Source of the DNA: Rubrivivax sp.
GTDB lineage: Bacteria > Pseudomonadota > Gammaproteobacteria > Burkholderiales > Burkholderiaceae_C
Direction of reading: 5' to 3'
NCBI GenBank assembly: GCA_027491255.1
Contig: JAIXWM010000144.1
Coordinates: 18,528-82,527 of the forward strand
Length of the DNA stretch: 64,000 bases
Below the pieces are notes generated by a model that worked only from the letters and a program-made list of their open reading frames with translations, was not told where the DNA came from and searched no databases. Both the position numbers and the translations under genes were made by a program. Numbering within the stretch: position 1 is the stretch's first letter; the number at the start of each line of letters is the position of its first letter. Shown here piece after piece: positions 26,337 through 34,769 of this stretch.

Positions 26337-27419
26337 TCATGGCACGGCGGGCGCGCGCACGCGCTCGGCGAACTCGAGCAGGTTGCGGCGGTCGATGGCG
26401 CGCCGGCCGTCCTCCACCTCGTGGATCAGGTCGATCAAGGCCTCGGTGACGGGCGCACGCGCGCCGTGCCGCGCCGCCACGCGCACGATCTCGCCGATCT
26501 GGACGTCGATCTCGGTCTTGCGCCGGCGCACGGCCAGGTCGCGCCAGACGCCGCTGCGCTGCTTGCTCGAGCGGCGGTAGTGGTCGGCCATGGCGTCCAG
26601 CGAGGCTGCTGCCCGCGCGTCGTCAGCGCCGGCCATGAAGGCCGCCGGCTCGAAGCCGTCGAAGCCTACCGGGTCGACCCCTGCCAGACCCGCCACGCCG
26701 ATCACCTCTCGCGCCAGCGCCACCAGCAGCTCGCGGTGCTCGGGGTCGGCCAGCGTCTGGCTCATGGTCTCCTGGGCCAGGGCGGTGGCGAACAGCAGGC
26801 TGCCGTAGGCGAGCTTGCCCCATTTGTAGCGCCAGATGTCGGCCACCGCCGCGGTGTCGGGGTCGAAGGCGCGCAGCAGCGCGGCCAGCGACTGCACGCG
26901 CGGCGTCAGGCCGGGCCGCATCTCGCCGAGCTTGAGCGCACCCCGGTTGCCGAAGTCCACGCGCCCCGGGCCCAGGTAGTCGGCGGCGAAGTTGACGAAG
27001 CCCGCGACCGTGCGCTGCTCGCCGACGTGGCGCGCGATCAGGTGTTCGCCCAGCCCGTTCTGCAGCGACACGACGACACCGTCGTCGCACAGATGGGGCG
27101 CCAGCTGCGCCAGTGCCTGTTCGGTGTGCTGCGCCTTGACGGCCAGCAGGATGCAGTCGTGGCGACCCCGCAGTTCGCCCGGCACGGCGGCGTCCACCAC
27201 CTGGGTGAACTGCGCCACCGGGCCCTCGATCGCCAGGCCGGGCCCACGGCAGGCCTGCACGTGGTCCGCGACGATGTCCACCAGCCGCACCGGCACGCCG
27301 GCGCGCGCCAGGAAGGCGGCCACGCAACCCCCGATCGCGCCACCGCCCCAGACCAGCACGGGGCTGCGGGCGTGCCAGGGAGATGGGGCGATCACAGGGG
27401 CGTCGGACATGGTTGCCAC
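26337..27419 (-). CDS. Ketopantoate-reductase-family (PanE/ApbA) oxidoreductase
   Basis: A 360-residue NAD(P)-dependent 2-keto acid reductase. The N-terminal nucleotide motif is GGGAIGGCVAAFLARAG. A PanE-like catalytic C-terminal helical domain follows, including WRYKWGKLAYGSL with its conserved Lys. It is longer than housekeeping PanE (about 300) and sits first in a catabolic-looking operon, so pantothenate synthesis is unlikely. About 97 bp separate it from the SDR gene. Its start lies 75 bp from the divergent LysR gene, the probable regulator. Confidence 0.85.
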   Translation of the reverse strand: MATMSDAPVIAPSPWHARSPVLVWGGGAIGGCVAAFLARAGVPVRLVDIVADHVQACRGPGLAIEGPVAQFTQVVDAAVPGELRGRHDCILLAVKAQHTEQALAQLAPHLCDDGVVVSLQNGLGEHLIARHVGEQRTVAGFVNFAADYLGPGRVDFGNRGALKLGEMRPGLTPRVQSLAALLRAFDPDTAAVADIWRYKWGKLAYGSLLFATALAQETMSQTLADPEHRELLVALAREVIGVAGLAGVDPVGFDGFEPAAFMAGADDARAAASLDAMADHYRRSSKQRSGVWRDLAVRRRKTEIDVQIGEIVRVAARHGARAPVTEALIDLIHEVEDGRRAIDRRNLLEFAERVRAPAVP

Positions 27420-27483
27420 AGTCTATGCATCGACACCCGGCCGACTCCAGACAGGGCTGGAGATAGTGAACATGACTGCCAGT

Positions 27484-27503
27484 AATATTGCCCGGTGAAT
27501 ATT
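27484..27503. promoter_or_regulatory. Paired AATATT sites in the LysR/operon divergent region
   Basis: Two palindromic AATATT hexamers (27484-27489 and 27498-27503) are spaced 8 bp apart; the second overlaps the first codons of the LysR gene (GTG 27495). Such AT-rich symmetry stands out in this GC-rich DNA. It is a candidate binding site for the LysR protein or an RNA polymerase contact. Confidence 0.4.
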
Positions 27504-28412
27504 CCTGATCTCAATCTGCTCGTTTATCTGGATCTGCTCATCAAGCACGGCAGCGTGACCCAGGTGGCGCGCGCGCTCGATGTCAGCCAGCCTGGCGTCA
27601 GCGCCGCGCTGCGCCGGCTGCGCGCGGTGCTGCAGGATCCGGTGCTGGTGCGCAGCGGCGGGCGCATGGTGCCCACCGCCAAGGCGCTGGCCGTGCACGC
27701 GCAGGTGGCCAACCTGGTGCAGGTTTGGCGGCGCCTCGGTGAAGGCGGGCCGGGCTTCGACCCCTCGCGCACGACGCGCAGCTTCGCGGTGCTGGCGTCG
27801 GACTACATCCAGTTCCTGCTGCTGCCGCTGCTGGCGGCCGAACTGGCGCGGCAGGCACCCCGGGCCACGTTGCGCGTGATCCCGACCAACCCGTACCGGC
27901 GCCTGCAGATGGTCGTCGAGCGTGAGGTGGACCTCGCCATCGGCTACTACCACGGCGCGCCCGAGGAACTGCGCTCGCGCCGGCTGTTCGTCGAGCGCAT
28001 GGTCTGCGTGGTGCGGCAGGGGCACCCGGCGGTGCAGCGCTTCGACCTCGAGGCGTTTGCGCGCTGCACCCACCTGGGCATCACCTCCGTCAGCCAGGGC
28101 TCCTACAGCGCAACGCTGGAGCAGGCCCTGGCCGCCCGCGGGCTGCAGCGCCAGGTGCCCTTGACGGTGCCGAGCTATCTGGCCGTGCCGCAGGTGCTGC
28201 TGCACACCGACCACCTGGCCCTGCTGCCGGCGAGCATCGCCGGGACCTTTGCGCAGCAGCTGCCGCTGGCCGTGCTGCCCAGCCCGCTCGAGCTGCCGGC
28301 GCTGGACATCTCCATCCTGTACCACGACGCGTCGCAGCACGACGAGTCGCATCAATGGCTGCGGCAGCTGGTGGTTGACGTGGCGCAGCGGCTGCCCCTG
28401 CAGGGCCCGTGA
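27495..28412 (+). CDS. LysR-family transcriptional regulator
   Basis: A 305-residue LysR-type regulator. The N-terminal winged helix-turn-helix (LLIKHGSVTQVARALDVSQPGVSAALRRLR) is followed by a linker and a two-lobe effector-binding domain (FAVLASDYIQFLLLPLL). It is divergent from the five-gene operon at 22380-27419, the standard arrangement for a LysR protein controlling its neighbour and sensing its substrate or an intermediate. The start is GTG 27495 (NIPDLNLLVYLDLL), conserved in this group. Confidence 0.92.
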   Translation: MNIPDLNLLVYLDLLIKHGSVTQVARALDVSQPGVSAALRRLRAVLQDPVLVRSGGRMVPTAKALAVHAQVANLVQVWRRLGEGGPGFDPSRTTRSFAVLASDYIQFLLLPLLAAELARQAPRATLRVIPTNPYRRLQMVVEREVDLAIGYYHGAPEELRSRRLFVERMVCVVRQGHPAVQRFDLEAFARCTHLGITSVSQGSYSATLEQALAARGLQRQVPLTVPSYLAVPQVLLHTDHLALLPASIAGTFAQQLPLAVLPSPLELPALDISILYHDASQHDESHQWLRQLVVDVAQRLPLQGP

Positions 28413-28485
28413 CGGTCGGCATTGACCTGGGTCAGGCCGGTCCAGGCCGGCCTTGCGCATGATCACCGCCAAGGAGGGGCCCCCC

Positions 28486-28872
28486 ATGACACGACACCTC
28501 GGCGCCGGACAGCGCGCCTTGTTGCAGGCCGAGCTGGAGATGCGCCAGCGCCGGCTGGACCAGACCCTGAGCACACACCAGGAGGGCGCGAGCCGCGTCG
28601 AGCATGCGCACGCGCTGCTCGAGCAGGACGAGGACGGCGCGCGCCGCCACGCGATGGACCGCGAGCTCGACATGGCGCTGTCGGACCTGGAGATCGCCGA
28701 GCTCGGCGCCGTCAGCCGGGCGCTGCTGCGGATGCGCCAGGGCCGCTACGGACTGTGCACCGACTGCGGTACCGAGATCCCCTTCGACCGCCTGAAGGTG
28801 GAGCCGCAGGCCGACCGCTGCGTGCCCTGCGAGTCCAGCCGCGAAAGACACCTGCAACCCGCGCATGCGTGA
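28486..28872 (+). CDS. TraR/DksA-type zinc-finger protein
   Basis: A 128-residue DksA-like protein that may bind the RNA polymerase secondary channel. A coiled-coil-like N-terminal region (residues 9-85, acidic) is followed by a four-cysteine zinc finger: Cys91, Cys94, Cys112 and Cys115 (CTDC...CVPC). I chose ATG 28486 because AAGGAGG lies just upstream; the longer frame from 28453 lacks such a site. It is shorter than housekeeping DksA (about 150) and the tip residues differ, so it is probably a paralogue. The baeRF-like gene follows closely and is likely cotranscribed. Confidence 0.85.
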   Translation: MTRHLGAGQRALLQAELEMRQRRLDQTLSTHQEGASRVEHAHALLEQDEDGARRHAMDRELDMALSDLEIAELGAVSRALLRMRQGRYGLCTDCGTEIPFDRLKVEPQADRCVPCESSRERHLQPAHA

Positions 28873-28885
28873 ACGACGGTTTGAT

Positions 28886-29266
28886 ATGACGACATTCCAC
28901 GCCGTGGTCTTCGTCGACCACCAGCAAGCCCAGGTGCTGCAGTTCGATGCCGAACACATGCGCGCCGAGAAGATCAAGGCCCACACCCACCACACGAAGC
29001 AGCACGGCAGCCAGGCGCGCAGCGAGCACGCGTTCTTCGGCCACGTCTGCGACGCGCTGCAGGGCATCGCCGAAGTGCTGGTGACCGGCCCGAGGACGGG
29101 GCTGTCGGACTTCAGGCACCACGTCGAGAAGCACCGCCCGCAGACGGCGCGGCTCATCGTCGGCTACGAGACCGTGGACCGCCCCTCGGACCGGCAGCTC
29201 GTCGCGCTGGCGCGGCAGTACTTCCTGAGGCACGACCGCATGGCGGGCGAGCCGCCACCGGCCTGA
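28886..29266 (+). CDS. Bacterial eRF1-like (baeRF) / 'translational machinery' protein
   Basis: About 126 residues, beginning MTTFHAVVFVDHQQAQVLQF, with the alternating hydrophobic/basic pattern and LVTGPRTGLSDFRHHVEKH of the small proteins NCBI calls translational machinery proteins. These relate to domain 3 of archaeal/eukaryotic release factor eRF1. Role unknown; association with ribosomes has been proposed for the family. I use ATG 28886; an ATG at 28865 overlapping the upstream gene is possible. Neither has a strong Shine-Dalgarno sequence, fitting translational coupling to the DksA-like gene. Confidence 0.7.
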   Translation: MTTFHAVVFVDHQQAQVLQFDAEHMRAEKIKAHTHHTKQHGSQARSEHAFFGHVCDALQGIAEVLVTGPRTGLSDFRHHVEKHRPQTARLIVGYETVDRPSDRQLVALARQYFLRHDRMAGEPPPA

Positions 29267-29420
29267 GCAACGAATCTCTGCGGAAGGCGCCGCGCCGCTG
29301 CCCCGAGACTTCTCGGAGCCCGATGGGGGCCGGTACGGGCGACGCCCGGGCCTTGGAGGTGTTCAGCGGCCGCGGGTTTTCCACCGTGCCCGAAAGGCAC
29401 GCCAGAGCGCCCGGTATCCC

Positions 29421-29513
29421 GGCGCAAACCGCAACCATGGCTCGGGCCTGGGCGAGGAGTTGCAAGGACGAGACCGGGGGTCGCGAGGTGCAGGACGGTC
29501 AGGGGGGAAAGAC
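29421..29513 (-). repeat. Dispersed 93-bp repeat, copy A
   Basis: On the minus strand this runs from GTCTTTCCCCC to GGTTTGCGCC. Hand alignment with copy B (43476-43568) is gap-free over 93 bp with about three quarters identity. Both keep CCTTGCAA, GCC-GGCCC and GCCATGG-TGCGGT. It lies just past the recQ stop in the 263-bp spacer 29267-29529. Confidence 0.75.
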
Positions 29514-29529
29514 GCTCGGCCTCGGCCCC

Positions 29530-31485
29530 TCAGTCCTGCACCGTGGCGCCGACCACGCGCAGGATCTCCTGCCCGTAGGCCTCGAGCTTCTTCGCGCCGA
29601 TGCCGCTGATGCCGGCCAGCGCGTCGAGCGTGTCGGGACGCTCGCGCGCCACCTCGGCCAGCGTCGCGTCGTGGAAGATCACGTAGGCCGGCAGGCCATG
29701 CGCGCGCGCGACCTCGGCGCGCCAGGCGCGCAGGGCATCGAAAAGCGACTGCCCGGCCGCGTCCAGCGGCAGCGGCGGCGGCTTGGCCGCCGCCCCGCGC
29801 GCCACCCGGGCCCCGCGCTCGCGCCGCGGCGGCAAGGCCGGCTCGCGCAGCAGCAGCTGCACCCCGCCCCGCAGCACCTCGCGCGCGCTCGGCGCCAGCG
29901 CCAGCGTGCCGTACTCGCCCTCGGCGCGCAGGTGGCCGAGGGCGACGAGCTGGCGCAGCACGCCGCGCCACTGCGCCTCGGAGACGTCGGCACCGATGCC
30001 GAAGGTGGACAACCGCTCGTGCCCGTGCTGGCGCGTCTTGTCGGTGGACTTGCCGCGCAGCACGTCCACCAGATGCCCGGCGCCGAAGCTCAGGCCGCCG
30101 TGCTGCTGGAAGCGGTAGACGCAGCTCAGCGCCTTGCGCGCGGCCTCGGTGGCGTCCCAGGTGGCCGGCGGCTGCAGGCAGTTGTCGCAGTGGCCGCAGC
30201 GCCAGCCGGCCGGGCGTGTCTCGCCGAAGTAGGCCAGCAGCCGCACGCGCCGGCAGTCGTGCGCCTCGGCCAGCGCGAGCAGCGCCTCGAGCTTGCCACG
30301 CTGCAGGCGCTTGAAGTCCTCGTCGGCCTCGCCCTCGTCGATCATCCGGCGCTGGTTCACGACGTCCGACAGGCCGTAGGCCATCCACGCATCCGCGTCC
30401 TGGCCGTCGCGGCCGGCGCGCCCGGTCTCCTGGTAGTAGGCCTCGATGTTCTTCGGCAGGTCGAGGTGGGCGACGAAGCGCACGTCGGGCTTGTCGATGC
30501 CCATGCCAAAGGCGATGGTCGCCGCGATCACCAGCCCGTCCTCGCGCAGAAAGCGATCCTGGTGGCGCCGCCGCGTGTCGGCCTCGAGCCCGGCGTGGTA
30601 CGGCAGCGCCGGGATGCCCTCGTCACTGAGCCACTGCGCCGTCTCCTCGACCTTGCGCCGGCTCTGGCAGTAGACGATGCCGGCCTCGCCCTCGTGCTCG
30701 TCGCGCAGGAAGCGCAGCAGCTGGGTGCGCGCGCTGTCCTTCTCGACGATGGTGTAGCGGATGTTGGGACGGTCGAAGCTCGAGACGAAGCAGCGCGCCT
30801 GCGCCAGCGCCAGGCGCTCGACGATGTCGCGCCGGGTGTGGGCGTCGGCGGTGGCGGTCAGCGCCACCCGCGGCACGCCCGGGTAGCGCTCGTGCAGCGC
30901 CGACAGGCCCAGGTACTCGGCGCGGAAGTCGTGGCCCCATTGGCTCACGCAATGCGCCTCGTCGATCGCGAACAGCGCCAGGCGCCCGCGCTCGTGCAGC
31001 GAGTCCATCATCGCCAGGAAGCGCGGCGTCAGGATGCGCTCGGGCGCCGCATACAGCAGCACGAGCCGGCCCGACAGCAACTCGCGCTCGATCTGCCGCG
31101 CCCCGTCGCCGTCGAGCGTGCTGTTGAGAAAGGCCGCATGCACGCCGGCTTCCTCGAGCGCGCCGACCTGGTCGTGCATCAGCGCGATCAGCGGGCTGAC
31201 GACGACGGTCACGCCCTGGCCGGCGCGGTGGCGCACGATGGCCGGCACCTGGTAGCACAGGCTCTTGCCGCCCCCGGTGGGCATCAGCACGAGCGCGTCG
31301 CCGCCACCGGCCACGTGCTCGACGACGTCGCCCTGCAAGCCGCGGAAGGCGGGGTAGCCGAAGACGTCGCGCAGCACGCGCAGCGCGGAGGTGGCGCTCG
31401 CGGGGGCCTGCGCGCTGCCGGGGGCTGCCGCGCCAGGAGCGTCGGCGCCCGGCCTGCCCTGCCCGACACACGTCATTTCCGTCAT
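29530..31485 (-). CDS. recQ: ATP-dependent DNA helicase RecQ
   Basis: 3'-5' DNA helicase for recombination and fork repair. 651 residues from ATG 31485 (MTEMTCVGQG). The helicase core has PTGGGKSLCYQVP near residues 69-81, DEAHC and a motif VI region QETGRAGRDGQ. The RecQ-C zinc module follows (CRRVRLLAYFGE, CGHCDNC), then a winged helix and a C-terminal HRDC domain from about 570 (LFDALRAWRAEVARAHGLPAY). The open frame continues upstream to 31686 but overlaps the ssb leader and is not convincing. Divergent from ssb. Confidence 0.95.
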   Translation of the reverse strand: MTEMTCVGQGRPGADAPGAAAPGSAQAPASATSALRVLRDVFGYPAFRGLQGDVVEHVAGGGDALVLMPTGGGKSLCYQVPAIVRHRAGQGVTVVVSPLIALMHDQVGALEEAGVHAAFLNSTLDGDGARQIERELLSGRLVLLYAAPERILTPRFLAMMDSLHERGRLALFAIDEAHCVSQWGHDFRAEYLGLSALHERYPGVPRVALTATADAHTRRDIVERLALAQARCFVSSFDRPNIRYTIVEKDSARTQLLRFLRDEHEGEAGIVYCQSRRKVEETAQWLSDEGIPALPYHAGLEADTRRRHQDRFLREDGLVIAATIAFGMGIDKPDVRFVAHLDLPKNIEAYYQETGRAGRDGQDADAWMAYGLSDVVNQRRMIDEGEADEDFKRLQRGKLEALLALAEAHDCRRVRLLAYFGETRPAGWRCGHCDNCLQPPATWDATEAARKALSCVYRFQQHGGLSFGAGHLVDVLRGKSTDKTRQHGHERLSTFGIGADVSEAQWRGVLRQLVALGHLRAEGEYGTLALAPSAREVLRGGVQLLLREPALPPRRERGARVARGAAAKPPPLPLDAAGQSLFDALRAWRAEVARAHGLPAYVIFHDATLAEVARERPDTLDALAGISGIGAKKLEAYGQEILRVVGATVQD

Positions 31486-31715
31486 GGGCGGCGATGGTAA
31501 GCGAGCCGCTGCGTCCGCCCGGCCCGCCCCGCGGGAGCTAACCCGAAAGGGTGACGCCAGCGCCATGCACGCCGGTATCATGACCACACGGGTCCTGGCC
31601 CGCGCACCCTGCCCGTCGGGGCCGCGCGCCGGGGCCCGGGACCTCTTCGGCGCACTGCCGGGGACTCCGCAAGCACCCCTCCTCATCCCCCCACACCACG
31701 TTCCAGGAGCACCCC

Positions 31716-32207
31716 ATGGCCTCGGTCAACAAAGTCATCCTCGTCGGCAACTGCGGGCGCGACCCCGAAGTCCGCTACGCGCCCAGCGGCGCGGCCATCT
31801 GCAACATCTCGGTGGCCACCTCGAGCCGCCGCAAGGACAAGGCCTCGGGCGAGTCCATCGAGGACACGCAGTGGCACCGCGTGACCTTCTACGACCGCCT
31901 GGCCGAGATCGCCGGCGAGTACCTGAAGAAGGGCCGACCGGTCTACGTCGAGGGCCGCCTGAAGTACGGCAAGTACACCGACAAGGACGGCATCGAGCGC
32001 AACACGGTGGACATCGTCGCCACCGAGATGCAGCTGCTCGGCGGCCGCGAGGGTGGCGCGGGCGGCGGCTACGGTGACGACGTCGGCGGCGGCATGCCGC
32101 AACGCAGCGCACCCGCGCCCCGCAGCGCACCGGCGCCTGCGGCCAAGCCGGCACCGGCCAAGGCTGCGACCGGCTTCGACGACATGGACGACGACATCCC
32201 GTTCTGA
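31716..32207 (+). CDS. ssb: Single-stranded DNA-binding protein
   Basis: Coats single-stranded DNA and recruits repair proteins, RecQ among them. The 163-residue protein has the OB fold (MASVNKVILVGNCGRDPEVRY, ATSSRRKDKASGE, WHRVTFYDRLAEIAGEYLKKG) and a Gly/Pro/Ala-rich linker. It ends in the acidic tip DDMDDDIPF that binds partners. It is divergent from recQ here instead of next to uvrA, its common neighbour in proteobacteria. Confidence 0.97.
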   Translation: MASVNKVILVGNCGRDPEVRYAPSGAAICNISVATSSRRKDKASGESIEDTQWHRVTFYDRLAEIAGEYLKKGRPVYVEGRLKYGKYTDKDGIERNTVDIVATEMQLLGGREGGAGGGYGDDVGGGMPQRSAPAPRSAPAPAAKPAPAKAATGFDDMDDDIPF

Positions 32208-32257
32208 TCCCCCGGCCAGGGCCGGGCCGGGCCTCGGCCGGGAAGGCCCTGGACAGC

Positions 32258-32280
32258 CCCCTGGCCGCCGCAGCCAGGGG
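32258..32280 (+). terminator. Hairpin after ssb
   Basis: CCCCTGGC-CGCCGCA-GCCAGGGG is a perfect 8-bp stem with a 7-nt loop, 50 bp past the ssb stop. No T-run follows, so its terminator role is probable, not certain. Confidence 0.45.
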
Positions 32281-32321
32281 CCGACGACAATCCAGGGTCT
32301 GCCATTGCACCGGCCCTGGAC

Positions 32322-33320
32322 ATGACGCCCCAAGCCCCTGCGCTGAGATTCCTCTACCCCGGCTGGTACGCCGTCGTCATGGGTCTGGCCGGTCTGTCGC
32401 TGGCCTGGCATCGGGCCGTGCCGCTGATGGGCGAGGCCGCTGGCGTAACGAGCGCCGCGATCGGCGCCCTGGCGGCCCTCGTCTTCGCGCTGCTGCTGGC
32501 GCTGACCGCATGGCGCGGGCTCGCGCATGCCGAGGCCTGGGCCGAAGACCGGCGCCACCCGGTGCGCCACACCTTCATTGCCGCGCTGCCGATCGCCGCC
32601 ATGCTGGTGGCCACGGTGGGCGTGGTCACGCTCGGCGTCAGCGCGCCGGTACGCGTGCTGTGGTGGGTGGCTTGCCTGGCGCAGCTCTACGTCATCGTCT
32701 GGGTGCTGGCGCGCTGGTGGCGCGGCAACCAGGCCGGCGGGCTGCAGTGGGCCGGCATCACGCCGGCGCTGTTCATCCCCGTGGTGGGCAACGTGATCGC
32801 GCCGCTGGCGGGCGTGCCGCTCGGGCATGCCGAGTGGGCGGCAGCTCAGTTCGGCATCGGGCTCGTGTTCTGGCCGGTCGCACTCGTGCTGCTGCTGGTG
32901 CGCGTCGGCGTGGCAGGCCTGTGGCCCGAGCGCCTGCGGCCCACGGTCTTCATCATCGTTGCGCCACCCGCGGTGGTCGGACTGTCCTCGCTGCAACTGG
33001 GCGCGCCCACGCTCGTGGGCTGGGCGATGTGGGGCGTGGCGCTGTTCTGCCTGCTGTGGGCCGGTACGCAGGCGCGCCTGATCGCCGCGCAGCCTTTCGC
33101 TTTGCCGCACTGGGGCATGTCCTTCCCGCTGGCCGCCTTCGCGGCGCTGACGCTGCGCCTGGCCGAGCCCGGTGGCCTGCTCGCGGTGCTGGGCCCCGCG
33201 GCGCTGGCGCTGGCCTCGCTGGTCATCGCCGCGCTCGTGCTCGCCACGCTGCGCGGCCTGCGCAACGGCACGCTGCTGGTGGCGGAGCAGGCGCCGCCAG
33301 CGCCGCCGCCCGCCGGCTGA
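32322..33320 (+). CDS. SLAC1/TDT-family membrane transporter
   Basis: A 332-residue polytopic inner-membrane protein with about ten hydrophobic helices and the family start ALRFLYPGWYAVVMGLAGLSLAW. Relatives are the tellurite-resistance/dicarboxylate transporter (TDT) family, including TehA and plant SLAC1 anion channels. It likely moves anions or small dicarboxylates; the substrate is unknown. It stands alone after ssb, separated by a hairpin, and its ATG at 32322 has no clear ribosome-binding site. Convergent with the GlcD-like gene. Confidence 0.82.
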   Translation: MTPQAPALRFLYPGWYAVVMGLAGLSLAWHRAVPLMGEAAGVTSAAIGALAALVFALLLALTAWRGLAHAEAWAEDRRHPVRHTFIAALPIAAMLVATVGVVTLGVSAPVRVLWWVACLAQLYVIVWVLARWWRGNQAGGLQWAGITPALFIPVVGNVIAPLAGVPLGHAEWAAAQFGIGLVFWPVALVLLLVRVGVAGLWPERLRPTVFIIVAPPAVVGLSSLQLGAPTLVGWAMWGVALFCLLWAGTQARLIAAQPFALPHWGMSFPLAAFAALTLRLAEPGGLLAVLGPAALALASLVIAALVLATLRGLRNGTLLVAEQAPPAPPPAG

Positions 33321-33353
33321 GCGCAGGCCTCGGGGCCGGGAGACTTCGCCCGC

Positions 33354-34769
33354 TCAGAGCTCGAAGATCTTGCCCGGGTTCATGATGTTGCGCGGGTCGA
33401 GCGCGCGCTTGACCTGGCGCATCAGGTCGACTGCGCCGGCGCCGGCCTCGTCGAGCAGGAAGCCCATCTTGTGCAGGCCGATGCCGTGCTCGCCGGTGCA
33501 GGTGCCCTCGAGCGCGATCGCGCGCTGCACCATCTGCATGCTCAGGCGCTCGGCCGTGGCGCGCTGCGCATCGTCGCCCTCCTTGACCAGGTAGGCGAGG
33601 TGGAAGTTGCCGTCGCCGACGTGGCCGACGATGTAGTGCGGCAGGCCCGAGGCCGCGGCCTCCTGGACGGAGATGTCGATGATCTCGGCCAGGCGCGAGA
33701 TCGGCACGCAGGTGTCGGTGGTCACCGTGCGGCAGCCCGGGTTCGTGGACATGCCGGCGAAGTAGGCCTTGTGGCGCGCCGTCCACAGACGCGTGCGCTC
33801 CTCGGGGCTGCTGGCCCACTCGAAACCCTCGCCGCCGTGCTCGCCGGCGATCGCTTCCACGGTCTGCGCCTGCTCCTTGACGCCGGCCTGGCTGCCGTGG
33901 AATTCCATCAGCAGCATCGGCGCCTCGCGCAGGCCGAGCTTGCTCTGGGCGTTCACGGCGCGCACCGCGTTCGCGTCCAGCAGTTCGCAGCGCGCGATCG
34001 GCACACCCATCTGGATGACCTGGATCGTCGTTTCCACCGCCGCCTGCACGCTCGGGAAGTGGCAGATTGCGGCGCTGACGGCCTCGGGCAGCGGGTACAG
34101 CTTCAGCGTCACCTCGGTGATGACGCCCAGGGTGCCTTCGCTGCCGACGAACAGCCGCGTCAGGTCGTAGCCGGCACTGCTCTTCTTGGCCCGCGTGCCG
34201 GTGCGCACCACCTCGCCGCTGGCGGTGACCACCGTCAGTCCGAGCACGTTCTCGCGCATCGTGCCGTAGCGCACCGCGTTCGTGCCGCTGGCGCGCGTGG
34301 CGGCCATGCCGCCCAGGCTGGCGTTGGCGCCGGGGTCGATGGGGAAGAACAGCCCCGTGTCGCGGATCTCGCGGTTGACCTGCTCGCGCGTGACGCCGGC
34401 CTGCACGGTGACCGTCAGGTCCTCGGGGTTCAGGCGCACGATCTGCGTCATGCGGCTGACGTCCACGCTCACCCCGCCCTGCACCGCCAGCAGGTGGCCC
34501 TCGAGCGAGGAGCCCGTGCCGTAGGGGATGACCGGCACCGCGTGCTCGTGCGCCAGCGCGACGACCGCGGCCACGTCCTCGGTGCTCTCGCAGAACACCA
34601 CGACCTCGGGCGGCGTGACGGGGAACGGCGATTCGTCGCGACCGTGCTGCTCGCGCACCGCCTGCGCAGTGGAGCAGCGCTCGCCAAAGCGCGCGCGCAG
34701 CGCCTGCAGCATCGCCGCAGGCACCGGACGCGGGTCGACGCGGGGCGAGAAGTCGTGCGGTGCGTTCAT
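33354..34769 (-). CDS. FAD-linked oxidase (GlcD/D-lactate dehydrogenase-like)
   Basis: Oxidises a 2-hydroxy acid such as glycolate or D-lactate with FAD. The 471-residue protein has the vanillyl-alcohol-oxidase-type FAD domain (VIPYGTGSSLEGHLLAVQGGVSVD, GANASLGGMAATRASGTNA). The C-terminal cap ends HIVGHVGDGNFHLAYLV and GEHGIGLHKMGFLLDEAG, typical of GlcD-type enzymes. AGGAG precedes ATG 34769. There are no glcE or glcF partners adjacent, so a single-subunit D-lactate/glycolate dehydrogenase is likely. The exact substrate is uncertain. Confidence 0.88.
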   Translation of the reverse strand: MNAPHDFSPRVDPRPVPAAMLQALRARFGERCSTAQAVREQHGRDESPFPVTPPEVVVFCESTEDVAAVVALAHEHAVPVIPYGTGSSLEGHLLAVQGGVSVDVSRMTQIVRLNPEDLTVTVQAGVTREQVNREIRDTGLFFPIDPGANASLGGMAATRASGTNAVRYGTMRENVLGLTVVTASGEVVRTGTRAKKSSAGYDLTRLFVGSEGTLGVITEVTLKLYPLPEAVSAAICHFPSVQAAVETTIQVIQMGVPIARCELLDANAVRAVNAQSKLGLREAPMLLMEFHGSQAGVKEQAQTVEAIAGEHGGEGFEWASSPEERTRLWTARHKAYFAGMSTNPGCRTVTTDTCVPISRLAEIIDISVQEAAASGLPHYIVGHVGDGNFHLAYLVKEGDDAQRATAERLSMQMVQRAIALEGTCTGEHGIGLHKMGFLLDEAGAGAVDLMRQVKRALDPRNIMNPGKIFEL

